Part shown: positions 1-8,354 of the stretch, piece after piece
How the letters are laid out: every line of letters begins with the position of its first letter
Position numbering within the stretch: position 1 is the first letter of the stretch
Source of the DNA: Nocardia asteroides
GTDB lineage: Bacteria; Actinomycetota; Actinomycetes; Mycobacteriales; Mycobacteriaceae
DNA length: 64,000 bases
Assembly: GCF_021183625.1 (NCBI RefSeq)
Contig: NZ_CP089214.1
Coordinates: 3,658,001-3,722,000 of the forward strand
Direction of reading: 5' to 3'
Translations under genes and position numbers: made by a program
Notes under the pieces: model-generated
Told to the model about the DNA's origin: nothing
Database searches by the model: none
The model's input: only the letters and a program-made list of their open reading frames with translations

Positions 1-1
1 C

Positions 2-238
2 CCGCTCGGCGCGTCCGCCCGCACGCTCGAGCAGCTCGGCGCCCCGGTCTACGCCGACGCCGACCTCACCCTCTACCTGGTCCCCGACCCCGTCGTCACC
101 GACCGCCCCTCCCCGAACGCCCGCCGCATCGCGGGCGCCACCCACCTGCTCTGGGCCGCCCTCCTGATCGGCGGCGGCGCGGCAGCGGCCCTGCTCAGCC
201 GAGCTCGGAACTCTCCGGCGCCGCGATCAACCCGCTGA
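2..238 (+). CDS. C-terminal end of a membrane protein (5' end outside window)
   Basis: An open frame enters from the left edge and stops at TGA 236-238, giving 78 visible residues. Near the end is a hydrophobic stretch (LLWAALLIGGGAAAALL) that reads as a last transmembrane helix followed by a short basic tail. The last 44 bases overlap, on the opposite strand, the 3' end of the glycosyltransferase gene. In M. tuberculosis the gene next to the equivalent glycosyltransferase (Rv0225) is the transmembrane protein Rv0226c, so this may be its counterpart. That identity rests on synteny, not on a motif. Function unknown. Confidence 0.55.
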   Translation, partial: PLGASARTLEQLGAPVYADADLTLYLVPDPVVTDRPSPNARRIAGATHLLWAALLIGGGAAAALLSRARNSPAPRSTR

Positions 239-1376
239 CGTACCCGCCCCGCGCCGCGGCGGCGAGCACCGCGTGCACCCCGTCCCCGGTCTGCTCCCAG
301 GAGAACTCCCGCGCCCGCGCCCGCGCCTTCTCCCCCATGACGGCCCGCCCGGACCCGTCGGCGAGCAGCTCGGCGGCGGCCTCGGCGAGCTGCTCGGCGT
401 CGTCGACGAGCACCCCGGTCACCCCGTCGACAATGGAGTCGGTGAGCCCGCGCGAACTGCGGTACCCGATGGTCGGCACCCCGTGCTGCGCCGCCTCGAT
501 GACGGCGAGCCCCCAGCCCTCCTTGCGCGAGGGGAGCAGCTGCACCCAGGCGCGGCCGAGCAGCTCGTGCTTGCGCTCCTCGTCCACGTGGCCGTGGAAG
601 GTCACCGCGTCGTCGATGGCGAGTTCGCGCGCGTACGCCCGCAGGTTCTCCGCCCACCAGCCGCCGCCGACGACGTCGAGCCGCAGCCCGGGGAAGCGGG
701 TGCGCAGCGCGGCGGTGGCGGCCAGCGCGTCCTCGATCTGCTTGTGCGGCACCAGCCGGGAGAGCACGACCAGCCGGGGCGCGGCGGCGCGGGTCTCCCG
801 GTCGCCGGGGCGCACCCCGGCGGGGACCGGCTCGGCGCCGTTGCGCACGACGGCGATCCGCTCGCGCTGCACGCCGAGCGTGGCGAGCTCCTCGGCCGAC
901 GGCAGCGAGACGGTCAGGTACTGGTTGCGCCGGTGCACGCGCGGCGAGAGCCAGGACTCGATCCACCAGCCGACCCGGCCGACCAGGGTGCCCGCCACCG
1001 GCCACTGCTCGCGGTGCCCGTGGTGCACGAGCACGACGGCGGGCGCGCCCGCGGCGAGCGCGGCGAAGAAGGGGATGCCGTTCTGGGTGTCGATCACCGC
1101 GTCCGGCCGCAGCCCGCGCAGCGGGCCGAGCCCGATCCGGCCGAGCAGGATGGCGGCCAGTGCCCGCGGGTAGACGGTGTAGGGGCCGCCGCCGCGGCTG
1201 ATCTCGATGCCGTCGATCCGCTCCCGGCGCGCCGCCCCCGGATACCCGGCGGTGCGCAGCGTGACCCTGACACCCTGTGCCGCCAGCCTTGCCCCGACCC
1301 GCTCCAGGTACCGCTCGCTGCCGCCGCCCTGCGGGTGCCCGGTGTCGCGCCAGCAGAGCAGGAGCACTTCGCGCAC
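195..1376 (-). CDS. GT4-family glycosyltransferase (Rv0225-like)
   Basis: Predicted retaining GT-B glycosyltransferase of 393 residues, a normal length for GT4. A glycine-rich nucleotide-sugar loop lies at residues 11-20 (DTGHPQGGGS). The start of the C-terminal Rossmann half is VLSRLVPHKQ (204-213, with the donor-phosphate-binding Arg and Lys). The family E-x7-E motif is EGWGLAVIE (286-294). No signal peptide or membrane helix is evident, so it probably acts at the inner face of the membrane. The gene is divergent from a SAM methyltransferase. The same pair lies next to an aldehyde dehydrogenase in mycobacteria, which suggests a shared glycan or glycolipid pathway. Acceptor and donor sugar cannot be read from sequence. 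Confidence 0.85.
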   Translation of the reverse strand: MREVLLLCWRDTGHPQGGGSERYLERVGARLAAQGVRVTLRTAGYPGAARRERIDGIEISRGGGPYTVYPRALAAILLGRIGLGPLRGLRPDAVIDTQNGIPFFAALAAGAPAVVLVHHGHREQWPVAGTLVGRVGWWIESWLSPRVHRRNQYLTVSLPSAEELATLGVQRERIAVVRNGAEPVPAGVRPGDRETRAAAPRLVVLSRLVPHKQIEDALAATAALRTRFPGLRLDVVGGGWWAENLRAYARELAIDDAVTFHGHVDEERKHELLGRAWVQLLPSRKEGWGLAVIEAAQHGVPTIGYRSSRGLTDSIVDGVTGVLVDDAEQLAEAAAELLADGSGRAVMGEKARARAREFSWEQTGDGVHAVLAAAARGGYVSGLIAAPESSELG

Positions 1377-1496
1377 GATGGAGCTTCTCTCGTCGTCGTC
1401 GGCGGGGAATTTCGCTACACCCTATATCCCCCGCTCCGCCCCGGCCCGGACATCTCCCGGGCGGTCGCCCCGCGCCGCTGTGCGAGACTCGGCGCC

Positions 1497-2291
1497 GTGC
1501 TCCGAGCCGTGACCACCGCCCGCGACCCCCGTTTCGCCAGGCGCGCGACGCTGCGCCGCTCGCTGCGGCTGCTCGGCAGTTTCCGCTTCGAGCAGTCCGA
1601 CCCCGCCGTCTTCTACGGCGGCCTTGCCACGGACACCGCGGAGCTGATCGCCGACTTCTACCTGGACGCCACCGGCCGCGACCTCACCGGCGCCACCGTG
1701 CTCGACGTCGGCGGCGGCCCGGGTTACTTCGCCGACGAGTTCGACCGGGCGGGCGCGCGCTACCTCCCGGTCGAGCCGGACCCGTCGGAGATGCACGCCG
1801 CGGGGCTCTCGGTGCCCGGCGCGGTGCGCGGCTCCGGCATGGCGCTGCCCTTCCGGGACGGCGCGGTGGACGTCTGCCTGTCCTCGAATGTGGCCGAGCA
1901 TGTCCCCGACCCGTGGCTGATGGCCGACGAGATGGTCCGGGTGACCCGCCCCGGCGGGCTCGTCGTGCTCTCCTACACCGTGTGGCACGGCCCGTTCGGC
2001 GGCCACGAGACCGGGCCGTGGCACTACCTCGGCGGCGAGTACGCGGCGCGCAAGTACAGGCGCAAGCACGGCCGGGAGCCGAAGAACCGGTTCGGACGTT
2101 CCCTCTTCGCGGTCGGCGCCGCCGCCGGACTTCGCTGGGCAGCCAGGACTCCCGCGCAGGTAGAGGCGATTTTCCCGCGCTACCACCCGCGCTGGGCGTG
2201 GTGGCTGGTCCGCCTCCCGCTGATCCGAGAGCTACTCGTCAGCAATCTGGTCGTGGTGGCTATCGCACCGGACCGACCGGCCGGTCGCTGA
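1497..2291 (+). CDS. class I SAM-dependent methyltransferase (Rv0224c-like)
   Basis: Small-molecule methyltransferase of 264 residues. Motif I is VLDVGGGPGYF (68-78). Further features are the acidic residue of motif II in VEPDPSEM and the post-II segment SSNVAEHVPDP, which is typical of Methyltransf_11. The start is chosen at GTG 1497 because the -10-like GAGACT (1484-1489) ends 7 nt upstream, a leaderless arrangement seen for many genes here. GTG 1509 is the alternative and gives a 260-residue protein beginning MTTARD. The C-terminus carries a Trp-rich hydrophobic patch (WAWWLVRLPLI) that may touch the membrane. It is divergent from the glycosyltransferase, with about 120 bp between them. 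Substrate unknown. Confidence 0.85.
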   Translation: MLRAVTTARDPRFARRATLRRSLRLLGSFRFEQSDPAVFYGGLATDTAELIADFYLDATGRDLTGATVLDVGGGPGYFADEFDRAGARYLPVEPDPSEMHAAGLSVPGAVRGSGMALPFRDGAVDVCLSSNVAEHVPDPWLMADEMVRVTRPGGLVVLSYTVWHGPFGGHETGPWHYLGGEYAARKYRRKHGREPKNRFGRSLFAVGAAAGLRWAARTPAQVEAIFPRYHPRWAWWLVRLPLIRELLVSNLVVVAIAPDRPAGR

Positions 2292-2301
2292 GAGTTGGCT
2301 G

Positions 2302-2619
2302 TCAGGCCAGCTGGGCCACGGCGGAGACCAGCCCGCGCAGCCGGGCCGGGCGAGCCGCCCGCTCGGCCGCCGGGGCGGGCCACGGCGGCTCCTGCAGCGC
2401 CAGCCCGACCGTCTCCATGGCGGTGAGACCGACCTGACCGGCCAGAGCGCCGACCGCCATCACCGCCTCGGCCGCCTGCATCGCCGCGGTCGCCTGCTCC
2501 AGCGTGAGGGTGCGACCGGGCAGAAACGAGACCACCCAGCCTCCCGTGCCGACGGACTTGGCCTGATGGTCGGTCCGGTCGCTGGTCATCAGCGATCGTC
2601 CGATCACGTGCACCGCCAT
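2302..2619 (-). CDS. small hypothetical actinobacterial protein
   Basis: A 105-residue protein that I do not recognise. The start ATG at 2619 has a good ribosome-binding site (GGGGAGA, about 8 nt upstream). An in-frame start further upstream at 2706 has none and would add an unlikely extension. The N-terminal half reads as beta-rich (VGTGGWVVSFLPGR). It is followed by a helix rich in Ala and Met (EQATAAMQAAEAVMAVGALAG). There are no cysteines and no clear signal peptide. It converges on the methyltransferase gene with a 10-nt gap. Its promoter must lie in 2620-2780, back to back with the KstR-controlled dehydrogenase. Confidence 0.6.
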   Translation of the reverse strand: MAVHVIGRSLMTSDRTDHQAKSVGTGGWVVSFLPGRTLTLEQATAAMQAAEAVMAVGALAGQVGLTAMETVGLALQEPPWPAPAAERAARPARLRGLVSAVAQLA

Positions 2620-2778
2620 GTCGCGATCTCCCCAATCGGTCTCGGTTGTGTCTCGATCGAGCGGACTTTCAGTTACCAGCATCCATCGAACAGCAACAAA
2701 ACGCAATAGTGCGTTTGGCGAAAAGCGAACCGGGAGGTCGGAATTCAGGCTGGTCGCGAGCGTGTGCGAACCGCAAAC

Positions 2779-2825
2779 TAGAACACGTTACAGACAATCC
2801 GGACCCGAAAATGTAACGTGTTCCC
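2779..2825 (+). promoter_or_regulatory. two KstR-like operators overlapping the aldehyde dehydrogenase promoter
   Basis: TAGAACACGTTACA (2779-2792) matches the KstR consensus TNNAACNNGTTNNA at every fixed position. TGTAACGTGTTCCC (2812-2825) matches all but the last. The two contain an exact 11-bp inverted repeat (GAACACGTTAC / GTAACGTGTTC), with centres 33 bp apart, about three helical turns. The second site abuts the ATG. The likely -35 (TTACAG, 2788-2793) and -10 (TGTAAC, 2812-2817) lie inside the two sites, so bound repressor should block polymerase. KstR is the TetR-family cholesterol-catabolism repressor, and I recall Rv0223c as a member of its regulon. Confidence 0.75.
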
Positions 2826-4271
2826 ATGCACTACGACAGCCTGTTCATCGGCGGCCAATGGACCGCTCCGGCCGGTTCCGAGCGGCTCCAGGTCATCTCA
2901 CCGGCCACGGTCGAGCCGGTGGGCAGCGTCCCCCTGGTCACCACCGAGGATGTGGACAGAGCGGTCGCGGCCGCGCGCGCCGCCTTCGACTCCGGGTCGT
3001 GGCCGCACACCCCGCCTGCGGAGCGGGCCGCGGTGCTCACCAGGGCGGCCCGGCTGATCGAGCAACGCTCCGGCGATCTGCTCGCCGCGCTCACCGCCGA
3101 GATGGGCGCCACCGCGCTGGTCGGCGGGACGCTGAACCAGATCCCCGCCGTCGCCGCGCTGGACGCCTACGCCGGGCTGGCCGAGACCTTCCCCTGGCGG
3201 GAGACGCGCACCGGCGCCTTCGGCACCTCGCGGGTCTCGCGCGAGCCACGCGGGGTGGTCGCCGCGATCACCGCCTGGAACGTTCCGCTCTTCCTGGCCG
3301 CGAACAAGCTGGCCCCGGCGCTGCTGGCCGGCTGTGCCGTCATCCTCAAGCCGTCCCCGCTGACCCCGCTCAGCGCGAATATCGTCGCCGACATCTTCAC
3401 CGAGGCCGGGCTGCCGGACGGCGTGCTCTCGGTGCTGCCCGCCGAGCCGGAAGCGGCGGAGTACCTGGTGACCCACCCCGGCGTGGACAAACTGACCTTC
3501 ACCGGCAGCACCGCGGTCGGCCGCAGGCTCGGCGCGCTCGCCACCGAGCAGCTCAAGACGGTCTCGCTGGAGCTCGGTGGCAAGTCGGCCGCTATCGTCC
3601 TGCCCGACGTCGACCTGGCCGCGAGCGTGCCCATGCTGACCTTCGCCGGGCTGATGAACAGCGGCCAGGGCTGCGTGGCGCAGACCCGCATCCTCGCCCC
3701 GCGCAGCCGGTACGACGAGGTGGTCGACGCGGTCGTGGAGAACGTGCGCGCCATGAAGACCGGCGACCCGACCGACCCCGCGACCGTGCTCGGCCCGCTC
3801 ATCTCCGAGCGCCAGCGCGACCGGGTGGAGAACTACATCGCGATCGGGCAGAAGGAGGGCGCGCGGCTGGTCCTCGGCGGCGGGCGGCCCGAGGGGCTGG
3901 ACCGCGGCTGGTACGTGGAGCCGACCATCTTCGCCGACGTCGACAACTCCTCGACCATCGCGCAGGAGGAGATCTTCGGCCCGGTCCTCGCGGTGATCCC
4001 GTACGAGACCGAGGACGAGGCGGTCGCCATCGCCAACGACTCCGCCTACGGTCTGGCCGGCTCGGTGTGGACCACCGATATCGAGCACGGCGCCGAGATC
4101 GCGGGCCGGGTGCGCACCGGCACCTACGCCATCAATTGGTACGCCTTCGATCCGGGCGCGCCTTTCGGCGGCTACAAGAATTCCGGAATCGGGCGCGAAA
4201 ATGGACCAGAAGGTCTGGATTCTTTCTGCGAACAGAAATCCGTTCTCATGCCGCTCGGCTACACGGAGTAG
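2826..4271 (+). CDS. NAD(P)-dependent aldehyde dehydrogenase (Rv0223c-like)
   Basis: Complete ALDH-superfamily enzyme of 481 residues that oxidises an aldehyde to the acid in the cytoplasm. All catalytic positions are visible: Asn152 (AWNVP), Lys175 (ILKPSPLT), Glu249 (SLELGGKS), Cys283 (GQGCVAQ), and the EEIFGPV segment near the C-terminus. ATG 2826 has no Shine-Dalgarno. The -10-like TGTAAC ends 8 nt before it, so the transcript is probably leaderless. Two KstR-like operators cover the promoter, which ties the enzyme to sterol or fatty-acid-derived aldehydes. The exact substrate is unknown. The next gene is convergent, 6 nt away. Confidence 0.93.
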   Translation: MHYDSLFIGGQWTAPAGSERLQVISPATVEPVGSVPLVTTEDVDRAVAAARAAFDSGSWPHTPPAERAAVLTRAARLIEQRSGDLLAALTAEMGATALVGGTLNQIPAVAALDAYAGLAETFPWRETRTGAFGTSRVSREPRGVVAAITAWNVPLFLAANKLAPALLAGCAVILKPSPLTPLSANIVADIFTEAGLPDGVLSVLPAEPEAAEYLVTHPGVDKLTFTGSTAVGRRLGALATEQLKTVSLELGGKSAAIVLPDVDLAASVPMLTFAGLMNSGQGCVAQTRILAPRSRYDEVVDAVVENVRAMKTGDPTDPATVLGPLISERQRDRVENYIAIGQKEGARLVLGGGRPEGLDRGWYVEPTIFADVDNSSTIAQEEIFGPVLAVIPYETEDEAVAIANDSAYGLAGSVWTTDIEHGAEIAGRVRTGTYAINWYAFDPGAPFGGYKNSGIGRENGPEGLDSFCEQKSVLMPLGYTE

Positions 4272-4277
4272 CCGAAC

Positions 4278-4445
4278 TCAGTCCTCGAGGGTGACCACCC
4301 GGAGGACGGGCGCGGGTTCCGGGTCGGAGTCGACGATCTCCACCCGGAATCCAGGGGGCAGAACGGAATCGAGCCGGGAGGCGGCGCGCCGGAGCGGAGT
4401 GCTCGGCAGTACGTCACGCAGTGCACCGGTATCCAGATCGGTCAT
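4278..4445 (-). CDS. short hypothetical protein
   Basis: A 55-residue frame beginning MTDLDTGALRDVLPST at ATG 4445. GGAAGG lies about 9 nt upstream of the ATG as a ribosome-binding site. The protein is charged, without cysteines or membrane segments, and ends in a beta-like VLRVVTLED. I do not recognise the family. It converges on the aldehyde dehydrogenase with a 6-nt gap and is followed upstream by about 135 nt of noncoding sequence before the regulator gene. It could be an antisense-type small protein or an annotation artefact. Confidence 0.45.
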   Translation of the reverse strand: MTDLDTGALRDVLPSTPLRRAASRLDSVLPPGFRVEIVDSDPEPAPVLRVVTLED

Positions 4446-4582
4446 GTCCCGACACCTTCCGCGCGCCCATAATTCATTTCTCCAGGTCGAACGCGAGAAG
4501 CATAAGCCACCGAAGCCCGACCTCATGGCAACCAGGGAATTCCCCTCGAACGTGTCCGGTAAACACAAGCGCCGGAAATTCG

Positions 4583-5392
4583 TCAGCGCCGCAGCGCCCG
4601 GCGGTACGCGGCGGGCGTGCTGCCGGTGGCGGCGCGCAGGTGGCCGCGCAGCGCGGTGACGCTGCCGAAACCCGCCTGCGCCGCAACGACTTCCACCGGC
4701 AGGTCGGTGGCCTCCAGCAACTGCCGCGCCCGCAGCGTCCGCTGGGCTTCGAGCCAGCGCCGCGGCGTGCCGCCGACCAGGGCGGCGAAGCGCCGGACGA
4801 AGGTGCGCTCGCTCATCAGCGCGTGCGCCGCGAGCGCCGGAACATCGGGCACCGCGGCGGGATTCGCGGCGGCCCAGCTCAGCGCGCCGGCCTCGGTGCG
4901 CGGCGTCGGCGCGGCCGAGATGTACTGCGCCTGCCCGCCCTCGCGGTGCGGCGGGGTGACGTTCCAGCGCGCGAGGTCGGCGGCGGCCTGCGCGCCGAGT
5001 TCGCGGCGCACCAGGTGCAGGCAGAGGTCGAGCCCCGCGGAGCTCAGCACGGTACCCTCGTCGACGTAGAGCGCCTCGGGCCGCAGCCGGACGGCCCCGC
5101 GCGCGGCCGCCGCACGCAGCGCGTCGAGCACCTCGGGCGGTGGAGTCAGGGTGGGCAGCGCGATGCCGGGGACCACCACGATCTCCGCCGTCTCCAGCGC
5201 TGCCAGTCCGTGTTCGACGCTGAGATCGAAGCCGTTCGGCGTCCACACCGGGCCCGGTCGCAGCCCGCAGGTGCGCATCTCGAAGCCGGCGGACTGCCCG
5301 GTGGCGTCGGGGCCGTGCCGGAATGCCTGCACCGCGCAGCCGAGGTCGAAGGTCACGACGCCGTCCAGCGCGAGCGCGACCACCTGCCTCAT
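4583..5392 (-). CDS. GlxA-type AraC-family regulator with a shortened DJ-1/PfpI domain
   Basis: The N-terminus (VVALALDGVVTFDLGCAVQAF) and middle (LYVDEGTVLSSAGLDLCLHL) are those of the DJ-1/PfpI-like sensor domain of GlxA-family transcription factors. The C-terminal 95 residues hold two AraC helix-turn-helices (MSERTFVRRFAALVG and VEVVAAQAGFGSVTALRGHL). The protein has 269 residues against about 315-325 usual. The segment that normally carries the nucleophile elbow (S-x-C-x-G-A) and the ATTHW motif is absent. The sequence jumps in frame from AAAARGA to VRLRPEALY. The gene is divergent from the HD-domain hydrolase and may regulate it. DNA binding seems intact, but ligand sensing is doubtful. 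Confidence 0.8.
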   Translation of the reverse strand: MRQVVALALDGVVTFDLGCAVQAFRHGPDATGQSAGFEMRTCGLRPGPVWTPNGFDLSVEHGLAALETAEIVVVPGIALPTLTPPPEVLDALRAAAARGAVRLRPEALYVDEGTVLSSAGLDLCLHLVRRELGAQAAADLARWNVTPPHREGGQAQYISAAPTPRTEAGALSWAAANPAAVPDVPALAAHALMSERTFVRRFAALVGGTPRRWLEAQRTLRARQLLEATDLPVEVVAAQAGFGSVTALRGHLRAATGSTPAAYRRALRR

Positions 5393-5495
5393 GCCGCCCA
5401 GTTCGGCAGAGATCCGCGCATCAGTGGCATCCGCGCCACTCGTCCCGGCCGCGCACCTGCGCTGTACTGAGTGCGACAACAGGAGGAGGGGTCGA

Positions 5496-6230
5496 ATGAG
5501 CGTGGACCACGAGGTCATCAGGGCGAACAGCGGGGCGCTGACCGCGGCGCAGCGCAGACGGCTGCGGGCCGAGATCGCGCGGATGCTGCCCGGGCTGCTC
5601 GCGGGGCGGCTGGCCGTGGCGGCGGGGCGCCGCGGGCGGGGGCGGGCCGACTCGGCGCGGGTGCCGGACTCGAGGGCGGCGCGGGAGGCGGAGGAGCTGG
5701 CGCGCGCCGAGCTCAGCACACCGGTGCTCGCGCACTCCTACCGCACCTACCTGTTCGGGAAGGCGCTGGCCGGGCTCGACAACGCCACCTACGACGACGA
5801 GGTGGCCTATATCGCCTGCCTGCTGCACGACCTGAACCTCGGCACGCCGACGGCGAACCGGTGCTTCGCGGTGGTCGGCGGGGAGCGGGCCGCGGCCTTC
5901 GCGCTCGGCGCCGGGCTGGCGCCGGAGCGGGCCGACGCGGTCGGCGCCGCGGTGGCGGCGCACATCACGCCGGGCGTGGCGGCGGATACCGGCGATCCCG
6001 GCGGGTTCGTCTCGGCAGGCGCCGCGGTGGACGTGATCGGCGCCCGGATCGCCGAACTGGACCGCGGTTGGCTCGGCGAGGTGCTCGCCGAGCACCCAAG
6101 GCACAACTGGAAGAAGGTGGCGATCGCGGCCCTCCGCGCCGAGGCGGCGGCCGTCCCGCGGGGCCGTACCGCGCTGCTGCTGGCCACCGGCTTCGTCCCC
6201 ACCATCCGGCTCGCGCCCTTCCCGGAATAA
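5496..6230 (+). CDS. HD-domain metal-dependent phosphohydrolase-like protein
   Basis: A 244-residue soluble protein of the HD superfamily, closest in pattern to the cyanamide-hydratase-like branch. His in LAHSYRTYLFG, the paired His-Asp in CLLHDLNLG, and the later His in AAHITPG form the expected metal-binding set. The start at ATG 5496 is preceded by a very strong AGGAGGAGGGG (5481-5490). It is divergent from the GlxA-like regulator, 103 bp away, and ends at a perfect hairpin terminator shared with pckG. HD proteins next to GlxA/DJ-1 regulators often act on nitrile- or isonitrile-type small molecules, but the substrate here is unknown. Confidence 0.8.
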   Translation: MSVDHEVIRANSGALTAAQRRRLRAEIARMLPGLLAGRLAVAAGRRGRGRADSARVPDSRAAREAEELARAELSTPVLAHSYRTYLFGKALAGLDNATYDDEVAYIACLLHDLNLGTPTANRCFAVVGGERAAAFALGAGLAPERADAVGAAVAAHITPGVAADTGDPGGFVSAGAAVDVIGARIAELDRGWLGEVLAEHPRHNWKKVAIAALRAEAAAVPRGRTALLLATGFVPTIRLAPFPE

Positions 6231-6272
6231 CGAAAGCGCGGCGCCCGGAATACTCCGGGCGCCGCGCTTTCG
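6231..6272. terminator. bidirectional intrinsic terminator between HD gene and pckG
   Basis: A perfect 19-bp inverted repeat (CGAAAGCGCGGCGCCCGGA and its complement) with a 4-nt ATAC loop lies between the HD-domain gene stop (6230) and the pckG stop (6281). The two genes converge on it, and it can serve both. There is no long T tract, as usual for actinobacterial terminators. Confidence 0.85.
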
Positions 6273-6280
6273 CAGGCGTA

Positions 6281-8113
6281 CTAGTTCAAGCGCTGCTTGA
6301 GCGCCTCGAACTCGTCGCGCACGCCGGACGGCAGCTTGTCGCCGACGAACTCGAACCACTCCTCGATGAGCGGAATCTCCTTGCGCCACTCCTCGGCGTT
6401 CACCGCGAGCGCCTCGTCGACATCGGCCGCCTCGACATCGAGGCCGTCCAGGTCGAGCTGACCGGCGGTCGGCACGTGGCCGATGGCGGTCTGCTCGGCG
6501 GCGGCGGTGCCGTCGATGCGGCCGACGATCCACTCCAGCACGCGGGAGTTCTCGCCGAATCCGGGCCACAGGAAGCGGCCGTCGGCGCCCCGGCGGAACC
6601 AGTTCACGTAGAAGATCTTCGGCAGCTTCTCGGCGTCGGCGTTCTTGCCGATGTTGATCCAGTGGTTCAGGTAGTCGCCCACGTGATAGCCGAGGAAGGG
6701 AAGCATGGCCATCGGGTCGCGGCGCACGGTGCCGACCTTGCCCTCGGCGGCGGCGGTCTGCTCGGAGGAGAGCGTGGCGCCCATGAACACGCCGTGCTGC
6801 CAGTCGAAGGACTCGGTGACCAGCGGGACCGTGGTCTTGCGGCGGCCGCCGAAGAGGATCGCCGAGATCGGGACGCCCTGCGGGTCGTCCCACTCGGGCG
6901 CCAGGATCGGGCACTGCGACATCGGGGTGCAGTAGCGGGAGTTGGGGTGTGCGGCCAGCGTCTCCGTCTCGCGGAGGTACCAGTCGTTGCCCTTCCAGTC
7001 GATCAGGTGGTCGGGCTCGCCCTCCAGCCCCTCCCACCAAACGTCGTTGGTGTCGGTGAGCGCGACGTTGGTGTAGACGGTGTTGCCCGCCTCGACCGTG
7101 GCCATGGCGTTCGGGTTGGACTTCTTGTTGGTGCCGGGCGCGACGCCGAAGAAGCCGAACTCCGGGTTGACCGCGTACAGCTGCCCGTCCTTGCCGAACC
7201 GCATCCAGGCGATGTCGTCACCCAGGGTCTCGGCCCGCCAGCCGGGGACGGTGGGCTGGATCATGGCGAGGTTGGTCTTGCCGCAGGCGCTCGGGAAGGC
7301 GGCCGCGATGTAGTACGCCTTGTTCTCCGGGGAGATCAGCTTGAGGATCAGCATGTGCTCGGCGAGCCAGCCCTCGTCGTGCGCCATGGCCGAGGCGATG
7401 CGCAGCGAGTAGCACTTCTTGCCGAGCAGCGCGTTGCCGCCGTAGCCGGAGCCGTAGCTCCAGATCTCCCGGTCCTCCGGGAAGTGCGTGATGTACTTCG
7501 TGTCGTTGCACGGCCACGGCACGTCGGCCTGGCCGTCGGCGAGCGGGGCGCCGACGGAGTGCAGCGCCTTCACGAACGGCCGGTCGGTGCCGAGCTTCTC
7601 CAGCGCCGCGCGGCCCATCCGGGTCATCACCCGCATGGAGACCACGACGTACTCGGAGTCGGTCAGCTCGACGCCGAGCTTCGGGTCCTCGGCGCCGAGC
7701 GGGCCCATGCAGAACGGCACCACGTAGAGGGTGCGGCCACGCATGCTGCCGCGGTACAGCTCGGTCATGGTGGCGCGCATCTCGGCCGGGTCGACCCAGT
7801 TGTTGGTCGGGCCCGCGTCGGCCGCGGTCTTCGAACAGATGTAGGTGCGCGACTCCACCCGCGCGACGTCCGACGGATCGGAGAGCGCCAGGAAGGAGTT
7901 CGGCTTCTTCTTCGGGTCGAGCTGCTTGAACGTGCCTGCCTCGACGAGCTGAGTGGTGAGTCGATCCCACTCTTCGTCGGAACCGTCCGCCCAGACCACA
8001 CGCTCCGGCTGCGTGAGTTCTGCGACTTCCTGCACCCAGGCGAGCAGTTCGGTGTGTTCGGTCGGCGCCTTGCCGTCGGATCCACGAAGACCAGGAATGG
8101 TCGCTGAAGTCAT
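6281..8113 (-). CDS. pckG: phosphoenolpyruvate carboxykinase (GTP)
   Basis: GTP-dependent PEPCK (EC 4.1.1.32) interconverts oxaloacetate + GTP and PEP + GDP + CO2. It is the gluconeogenic entry step needed for growth on fatty acids and sterols. The 610 residues match the family. The P-loop with its reactive cysteine is FPSACGKT (273-280; Cys277, Lys279). Other signatures are FCMGPLG and the C-terminal NWFRRGADGRFLWPGFGENS. ATG 8113 has AGGAGA 7 nt upstream. The upstream 241 bp (8114-8354) hold no gene and presumably contain its promoter. In mycobacteria it lies in the same neighbourhood as trmB and mmpL3. Confidence 0.97.
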   Translation of the reverse strand: MTSATIPGLRGSDGKAPTEHTELLAWVQEVAELTQPERVVWADGSDEEWDRLTTQLVEAGTFKQLDPKKKPNSFLALSDPSDVARVESRTYICSKTAADAGPTNNWVDPAEMRATMTELYRGSMRGRTLYVVPFCMGPLGAEDPKLGVELTDSEYVVVSMRVMTRMGRAALEKLGTDRPFVKALHSVGAPLADGQADVPWPCNDTKYITHFPEDREIWSYGSGYGGNALLGKKCYSLRIASAMAHDEGWLAEHMLILKLISPENKAYYIAAAFPSACGKTNLAMIQPTVPGWRAETLGDDIAWMRFGKDGQLYAVNPEFGFFGVAPGTNKKSNPNAMATVEAGNTVYTNVALTDTNDVWWEGLEGEPDHLIDWKGNDWYLRETETLAAHPNSRYCTPMSQCPILAPEWDDPQGVPISAILFGGRRKTTVPLVTESFDWQHGVFMGATLSSEQTAAAEGKVGTVRRDPMAMLPFLGYHVGDYLNHWINIGKNADAEKLPKIFYVNWFRRGADGRFLWPGFGENSRVLEWIVGRIDGTAAAEQTAIGHVPTAGQLDLDGLDVEAADVDEALAVNAEEWRKEIPLIEEWFEFVGDKLPSGVRDEFEALKQRLN

Positions 8114-8354
8114 GAAAACTCTCCTGAGACGGGCAGCCGACCCGGTGCTCCGCCGCCTGGTCCTAGGCCCGTGACCAGCGCGAACACACCGAGCGCCACC
8201 ATTGGCGGTGAAGCACCCGCTACGACCGATCGGCGGATCGCCCAACCGGGCGGCGTGTACGGACGAAGCGGACGCCCAGGTTCCTGCTTAAGAGGTTAAC
8301 GCGATGTGACGATCGGTACGGCATCGGGATGGCTATGGAGTACCCAGGAGAAAC

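Noticed and set aside
273..1496. Plus-strand extension upstream of the methyltransferase
   Set aside because: It is antisense to the glycosyltransferase and shows no family similarity.
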